Part shown: in pieces, positions 60,099 to 64,000 of the stretch | Numbering within the stretch: position 1 is the stretch's first letter | How the letters are laid out: each line of letters opens with the position of its first letter | NCBI RefSeq assembly: GCF_030296015.1 | Contig: NZ_AP027368.1 | Span: 1,984,001-2,048,000 of the forward strand | DNA length: 64,000 nucleotides | Direction: 5' to 3' | Source: Ferrimonas sp. YFM | Lineage (GTDB): Bacteria > Pseudomonadota > Gammaproteobacteria > Enterobacterales > Shewanellaceae | Program-made: the position numbers and the translations under genes | Notes under the pieces: model-generated | Told to the model about the DNA's origin: nothing | The model's database searches: none | Seen by the model: the letters and a program-made list of their open reading frames with translations, nothing else

Positions 60099-62216
60099 AT
60101 GCGCACCAAGCTTTCCATTGTTGCCCTTGCGGTCTCCTGCTCCATCCAGGCCCAAGAGATTGAAACCATTACCGTCAATGCAGATTTTCGTGATGCCGAC
60201 ATCGCTCGTCTGCCCACCAGTGTCACCGTGGTCGACACCGCCCGCATGCAGGAGCAGGGGGGCGAGCACTTCGAAGATGTGCTGAAGAACATCCCCAACC
60301 TGAGTTGGGCTGGAGCTTCCTCGCGACCGCGCTACTTCCAGATCCGCGGCGTGGGTGAGCAGGAGGAGTATCAGGGAGCGCCCAACGCCTCTGTGGGCTT
60401 CATTGTCGATGACATCGACCTGTCCGGCATCGGCATGGCGGCCAGCCTGTTCGACCTGGATCAGGTGGAGGTGCTGCGTGGTCCTCAGGGTACCCGTTAC
60501 GGTGCCAACGCCCTGGCGGGCCTTATCTATGTGAAGAGCAACGACCCGACCGAGAACTTCGAAGCGGGCACCGAAGTGACTCTGGGCGAAGATGACCTGA
60601 TGGCCCTGGGCGCTTATGCCAGCGGCAGTGCCAGCGATACCTTGCTCTATCGCGCGTCTTTGCAGCAGACTCAGCAGAACGGCTTCCGCGACAACCTCTA
60701 CCTGGGCCGCGATGACACCAACGAGCGTGATGAGCTGACCGGCCGTTTGAAACTGCGCTGGCTGGCCAGCGACAGCCTGACTGCGGATCTGACGGTGCTC
60801 CATGCGGACCTGGACAATGGCTATGACGCCTGGACCCTGGACAACAACGGCTTCGATACCCTGACCGACCAGCCCGGTGAAGACAGCCAGACCACCACTG
60901 GCGCGTCCTTGAAACTCAGCTGGGCGGCCAGCAGCGCCGTGTCTCTGGTGTCTGTGACCAGCTTTGCCGATACCGAGGCGCGTCATGCCTACGACGGCGA
61001 CTGGGCCAACCCGGATTACTGGAGCAACCTGCAGTGCGAAGACTGGGAAACCGGTGATGCGGTGCCTTGCCAGTACGACTACTGGTGGGATAAGCAGCAG
61101 GAGCGCACCACCTACAGCCAGGAACTGCGTTTGGTCTCCGGGGAAGAGGGCCGCATCTTTGGTGGCACCACCGACTGGCTGGTGGGCGTATACGCCATGA
61201 AGCTGGATGAGTCCAACGATCTGCAGAGCTTCTACAACGGCTGGGAGGATGTGTTCCTCAAGTCCGACTACGAGGCCACCAACAGCGCCATCTTCGCTCA
61301 GCTGGACAGCGAATTGGGCGAGTGGATTCTCTCCGCCGGCCTGCGTGTCGAGCACCGCAGCAGCGATTACAGTGATGACAGTGGTGAGGCCTTTTCTCCC
61401 AGCGAGACCATGTGGGGCGGACACCTGTCTGCCAGTCGCTACCTTGCTGACAACCACCTGGGCTATGTGCGCATTGCCCGTGGCTACAAGGCCGGCGGCT
61501 TCAACATGGATGTGCCTGCGAACCTGCCAGGCGCCAAGGAGTTCGACAACGAGACCCTGTATAACTACGAAGTTGGGGTGAAGAGCGGCTGGCTTGATGG
61601 CGCTCTGTCCACCAATCTGGCTCTGTTCTACATGGATCGTCAGGACCAGCAGGTTGAGGCTTCCACCCAGGATCCTAACAATCCGCAGCGCTTCTTCCTG
61701 TACACCACCAACGCCACCGGCTCCACCAGCTATGGTCTGGAAGCGGATTTCAGCTGGGCGCTGACCGCCAACCTGGAGTTGTACGGCAGCCTGGGCTTGC
61801 TGGACGCCTCCTACGACGATTATATCTACAACGATAAGTACGGCACGCCGGTAGACCTCAGTGGTCGTGAACTGGCCCACTCGCCAAGCTACCAGTTCAA
61901 CCTGGGGGCCACCTATCGCCATGATTTGGGGTGGTTTGCTAACTTGGTGGCCAACGGTCAGGACAGCTACTACTACTCAGATTCCGCCACCAGCAACGCC
62001 GAGTCTGACTCCTATGTGCTGTGGAACACCAAGATCGGTTATGAAGCGGAGCGCTGGGCTCTCTATCTGTGGGGCCGCAACCTCACCGATGAGAAATACG
62101 GCGTGCGCGGCTTTACCTTTGGCAATGAACCTAACGATGGCTGGCAGGAGCACCTGTACGTGCGCTATGGCGATCCCCGCCAGTTTGGCCTGACTTTCCG
62201 TTACGACTACTTCTAA
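60099..62216 (+). CDS. TonB-dependent receptor for thiamine
   Basis: A 705-residue outer membrane receptor. The signal peptide ends near SIQAQ; a TonB box-like IETITVNA follows, then the plug domain (LPTSVTVVDTARMQEQ, FEDVLKNIPNLSWAG, VEVLRGPQGTRYGANALAGLI) and a 22-strand barrel ending in Phe (FGLTFRYDYF). Its place directly behind a TPP riboswitch and ahead of PnuT and thiamine kinase genes makes thiamine or a thiamine phosphate the likely substrate (the class called OMR1 in comparative studies). AAAGGA lies just before the ATG. Confidence 0.94.
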   Translation: MRTKLSIVALAVSCSIQAQEIETITVNADFRDADIARLPTSVTVVDTARMQEQGGEHFEDVLKNIPNLSWAGASSRPRYFQIRGVGEQEEYQGAPNASVGFIVDDIDLSGIGMAASLFDLDQVEVLRGPQGTRYGANALAGLIYVKSNDPTENFEAGTEVTLGEDDLMALGAYASGSASDTLLYRASLQQTQQNGFRDNLYLGRDDTNERDELTGRLKLRWLASDSLTADLTVLHADLDNGYDAWTLDNNGFDTLTDQPGEDSQTTTGASLKLSWAASSAVSLVSVTSFADTEARHAYDGDWANPDYWSNLQCEDWETGDAVPCQYDYWWDKQQERTTYSQELRLVSGEEGRIFGGTTDWLVGVYAMKLDESNDLQSFYNGWEDVFLKSDYEATNSAIFAQLDSELGEWILSAGLRVEHRSSDYSDDSGEAFSPSETMWGGHLSASRYLADNHLGYVRIARGYKAGGFNMDVPANLPGAKEFDNETLYNYEVGVKSGWLDGALSTNLALFYMDRQDQQVEASTQDPNNPQRFFLYTTNATGSTSYGLEADFSWALTANLELYGSLGLLDASYDDYIYNDKYGTPVDLSGRELAHSPSYQFNLGATYRHDLGWFANLVANGQDSYYYSDSATSNAESDSYVLWNTKIGYEAERWALYLWGRNLTDEKYGVRGFTFGNEPNDGWQEHLYVRYGDPRQFGLTFRYDYF

Positions 62217-62225
62217 GGAGACACC

Positions 62226-62486
62226 ATGCAACTTGCTGTGGAGATCAGCCTTTACCCGTTAAAGGATCAGTACCTGCTGCCCATCAAGTGGTTTATCGAG
62301 CGTCTGGATGCCTACCCGGATATTCAGCGCAAGACCAACGGCATGAGCACTCAGCTGTGTGGCGACTATGACGTCATCATGGCGCTGCTGGCCACCGAGA
62401 TGAAGGCGGCCCATCAGGAGTGGGGCAAAGGGGTGTTTGTCTGCAAGTTTATTCCCGGTGGCGTGAACCTTGACCACAGTGAGTAA
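62226..62486 (+). CDS. YkoF-like half-domain thiamine/HMP-binding protein
   Basis: An 86-residue protein with one ferredoxin-like YkoF/thiamine-binding domain: AVEISLYPLKDQYLLPIKWFIERL, the NGMSTQLCGDYDVIMALLATEM motif and VFVCKFIPGG. Bacillus YkoF has two such domains, so this is a half unit that likely dimerises. In the TPP-controlled operon it should bind thiamine or hydroxymethylpyrimidine in the cytoplasm. AAGGAG precedes the ATG. Its end overlaps pnuT. Confidence 0.85.
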   Translation: MQLAVEISLYPLKDQYLLPIKWFIERLDAYPDIQRKTNGMSTQLCGDYDVIMALLATEMKAAHQEWGKGVFVCKFIPGGVNLDHSE

Positions 62487-63096
62487 TTTCATCACCGAGG
62501 CGCTGGCCCAGGCCGGCGCCATGACCGCCTGGGAAGGGGTTGCCGTGGTGCTGGCCCTGGCCTACCTGCTGCTGGCGATGCGCGGCAACATCTGGTGTTG
62601 GCCGGCGGCTTTCTTCAGCACCCTTATCTACGTGGTGCTGTTCTGGAAGGTCTCCCTGCTGATGGAGTCGGTATTGAACGGCTACTACCTGCTGATGGCC
62701 CTCTATGGCTTCTGGCAGTGGCGCTACGGCGGCCGGGGAGAGGGGCTGAGTTACCAGACCTGGAGTCTGTCCAGCCATGTCCGCCTCATCGGCATCACCG
62801 CCCTGGTGGCCCTTGGGCTGGGCTACGTGATGGACAACTACACCCACGCCGACCTGGCCTATCTGGATTCTGCCACCACCTGTTTTGCGGTGGTGGGCAC
62901 GGTGATGACCGCCCGCAAGGTGGTGGAGAACTGGCTCTACTGGGTGGTGATCGACATCGTTTCCATCTACCTCTACATGAGCAAGCAGATGATGCTGACC
63001 AGTGGTTTGTTCGTCCTCTATGTGGGCCTGGCCCTGGCCAGCTATTTCACCTGGCGCAACGCCTATCGGAGTCAGGGTGAGCCTGCCTTCGCCTGA
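62470..63096 (+). CDS. pnuT: PnuT thiamine transporter (PnuC family)
   Basis: A 208-residue inner membrane carrier with seven predicted spans. It shows the PnuC-family features NIWCWPAAFFSTLIYVVLFW, YYLLMALYGFWQWRYGG and VENWLYWVVIDIVSIYLY. PnuC-family proteins facilitate diffusion of an uncharged vitamin that is trapped by phosphorylation; the thiamine kinase encoded next would do this. The start is probably TTG 62470, overlapping the previous gene, or GTG 62479. Confidence 0.9.
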   Translation: MTTVSNFITEALAQAGAMTAWEGVAVVLALAYLLLAMRGNIWCWPAAFFSTLIYVVLFWKVSLLMESVLNGYYLLMALYGFWQWRYGGRGEGLSYQTWSLSSHVRLIGITALVALGLGYVMDNYTHADLAYLDSATTCFAVVGTVMTARKVVENWLYWVVIDIVSIYLYMSKQMMLTSGLFVLYVGLALASYFTWRNAYRSQGEPAFA

Positions 63097-63865
63097 TACT
63101 CTGCTCAGTGAGGTGCCGGAATACGCCGGTGCTTCACTGCGTCCTTTTGGCACCGGCAGCGCCAATGCCCTCTACCTGATTCAGCCCAGTGACCCAGAGG
63201 CCCTGCTGCGGGTGCACGACAGTGGCGCCCGCATGAGTGCCGATCGCCGCCTAGAACAGACTATCTGGCGTCAGGCTGCGGACGCCGGCCTTTCACCTGC
63301 GCTGTATTATTGGGATCCCGCCCATCGATTCGCCGTCACTCAGCGCTGGGGGGCCCGAGCGGACACCCTCACCCCTGATGCTGCGGCGCGCACCCTGCTG
63401 GCCTTCCACCGGCTTCCCATCGATGTCGGCGTCGTGGATTATGCCTCCGCCCTGGATACCGACGCTCTGGTTTGGCAACAGCAGATGCTGAGCAGCCGGC
63501 TTGCACCGGGCATGACCCATCATGATCCCAGCCTGGGCAACTGGCTCAGCCAGGGACAGCAACTGAGGCTTATCGACTTTGAATACGCCGGTTTCGGTCA
63601 TCCCCTGTGGGATCTGGCCTGTTTGATGCTGGAGTGGCCGGCAATGGCCGAAGCGGGCAGGTGTTACTATTTTGCCCAAGGGGTGGAGCCCGACTCCACC
63701 GAGGCGAAGGCTTTGCACGCCGCCGGCTATCTCTACCTGAGAACGTCACTGAACTGGTGTGAGCTGGCGCTGCAGCAAGGTGGCGAGCAGACGTTGCTGC
63801 TTAACTGGGCTCAGCGGTACCGTCATTTGCTGAACACCGGCCTGGAATCCTTGCTGACACTCTGA
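63077..63865 (+). CDS. Thiamine kinase (APH-fold), ThiK/TnK-like
   Basis: A 262-residue kinase of the aminoglycoside phosphotransferase fold. The catalytic loop H149-D150-x4-N155 (THHDPSLGNWL) and the metal-binding D167 (LIDFEYAG) are intact. It should phosphorylate thiamine after entry through PnuT, trapping it. GTG 63077 with GGAG upstream overlaps the pnuT end by 20 bases. The APH fold alone would allow another small substrate, but the riboswitch operon makes thiamine likely. Confidence 0.88.
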   Translation: MSLPSPDTLLSEVPEYAGASLRPFGTGSANALYLIQPSDPEALLRVHDSGARMSADRRLEQTIWRQAADAGLSPALYYWDPAHRFAVTQRWGARADTLTPDAAARTLLAFHRLPIDVGVVDYASALDTDALVWQQQMLSSRLAPGMTHHDPSLGNWLSQGQQLRLIDFEYAGFGHPLWDLACLMLEWPAMAEAGRCYYFAQGVEPDSTEAKALHAAGYLYLRTSLNWCELALQQGGEQTLLLNWAQRYRHLLNTGLESLLTL

Positions 63866-63948
63866 CCTTGTTCGCCGGAACTTAATACCCAGAGTCCAAC
63901 TCTAACAATGAGTTAACATGGCAGTAAGGCGCAATCGAGGAGAGGAAT

Positions 63949-64000
63949 TTGAAGGGACGTTGGCTGATTGTCACCCTGGTGGCACTGGTACTGACAGGAT
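63949..64000 (+). CDS. Start of an exported protein, cut by the window end
   Basis: TTG at 63949 follows GAGGAGAGGA at close spacing and gives MKGRWLIVTLVALVLTG, a signal peptide that would become a lipobox if the next residue is Cys. By analogy with the E. coli order ycfL-lpoB-thiK it might be an LpoB-like lipoprotein, but only 17 residues are visible. Confidence 0.5.
   Translation, partial: MKGRWLIVTLVALVLTG

Noticed and set aside
60090-61922. 610-codon open frame antisense to the TonB receptor gene
   Set aside because: Same codon-bias shadow; the plus-strand receptor has a clear plug, barrel and riboswitch.

Overview
The window is a piece of chromosome from a GC-rich, marine-type gammaproteobacterium of the Shewanella/Ferrimonas kind (Ferrimonas is my best guess). 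The evidence is the protein flavour: SpeG, RhlE, PdxH, HinT and YcfL relatives, a chromosomal TraF-like barrel, a DUF4212/VC_2705-type symporter pair, and a TPP-controlled TonB receptor with PnuT and a thiamine kinase. I saw no rRNA, tRNA, prophage or CRISPR array. Most genes are housekeeping or physiological genes in short operons separated by clear hairpin terminators.

Layout. 1-6.1 kb: the 3' part of ligA, an Mpo1-like membrane protein, an HD-GYP protein coupled to an NAD-binding reductase, a SufR-like Fe-S regulator, a SIMPL-domain protein and a helical hypothetical protein. 6.3-12.2 kb: a DsbA-like oxidoreductase, a two-subunit sodium/organic acid symporter, a small membrane protein, and a cNMP/CBS/DUF294 protein coupled to a DEDDh exonuclease. 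12.2-15.3 kb: a lipoprotein, an LRAT-type protein and a FabH-like synthase.

15.4-22.7 kb is a hydroxyproline catabolic locus. It holds a GntR/FCD regulator, alpha-ketoglutarate semialdehyde dehydrogenase, 4-hydroxyproline 2-epimerase (Cys/Cys), a DapA-type deaminase, a Cys/Thr paralogue with the trans-3-hydroxyproline dehydratase signature, and a D-hydroxyproline oxidase. Together these take trans-4-hydroxy-L-proline to alpha-ketoglutarate. A 16-bp palindrome in the divergent promoter recurs exactly at 40.7 kb in front of an Xaa-Pro-type peptidase, so one regulator probably links peptide cleavage with amino acid breakdown. A roughly 510-bp element with terminal inverted repeats separates the epimerase and dehydrogenase genes and supplies the epimerase stop codon.

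23-26.4 kb: small secreted and cytosolic proteins and rhlE. 26.6-32.9 kb is a putative organohalide-reduction island: LysR regulator, phenol-type outer membrane channel, Tat-exported reductive dehalogenase RdhA, anchor RdhB, flavo/Fe-S membrane protein RdhC, a 48-residue single-span protein, and a LuxR-type regulator broken by an in-frame amber codon. 32.9-38 kb: a five-gene Lol/MacB-like envelope transport operon (LolA-like carrier, two FtsX permeases, LolD-like ATPase, outer membrane barrel).

38.7-59.8 kb: hypothetical proteins, a TPR lipoprotein, the Xaa-Pro peptidase, speG, an M13 peptidase, a TraF-like barrel, EamA and AraC, pdxH, carbonic anhydrase, ygjV, a Crp-like regulator, an M61 peptidase, hinT, GST, MAPEG with a divergent OhrR-type regulator, two tandem thioesterases and a YcfL-like lipoprotein. 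59.9-63.9 kb is a thiamine uptake operon: TPP riboswitch, TonB receptor, YkoF-like half domain, PnuT and thiamine kinase. The window ends in the signal peptide of another exported protein.
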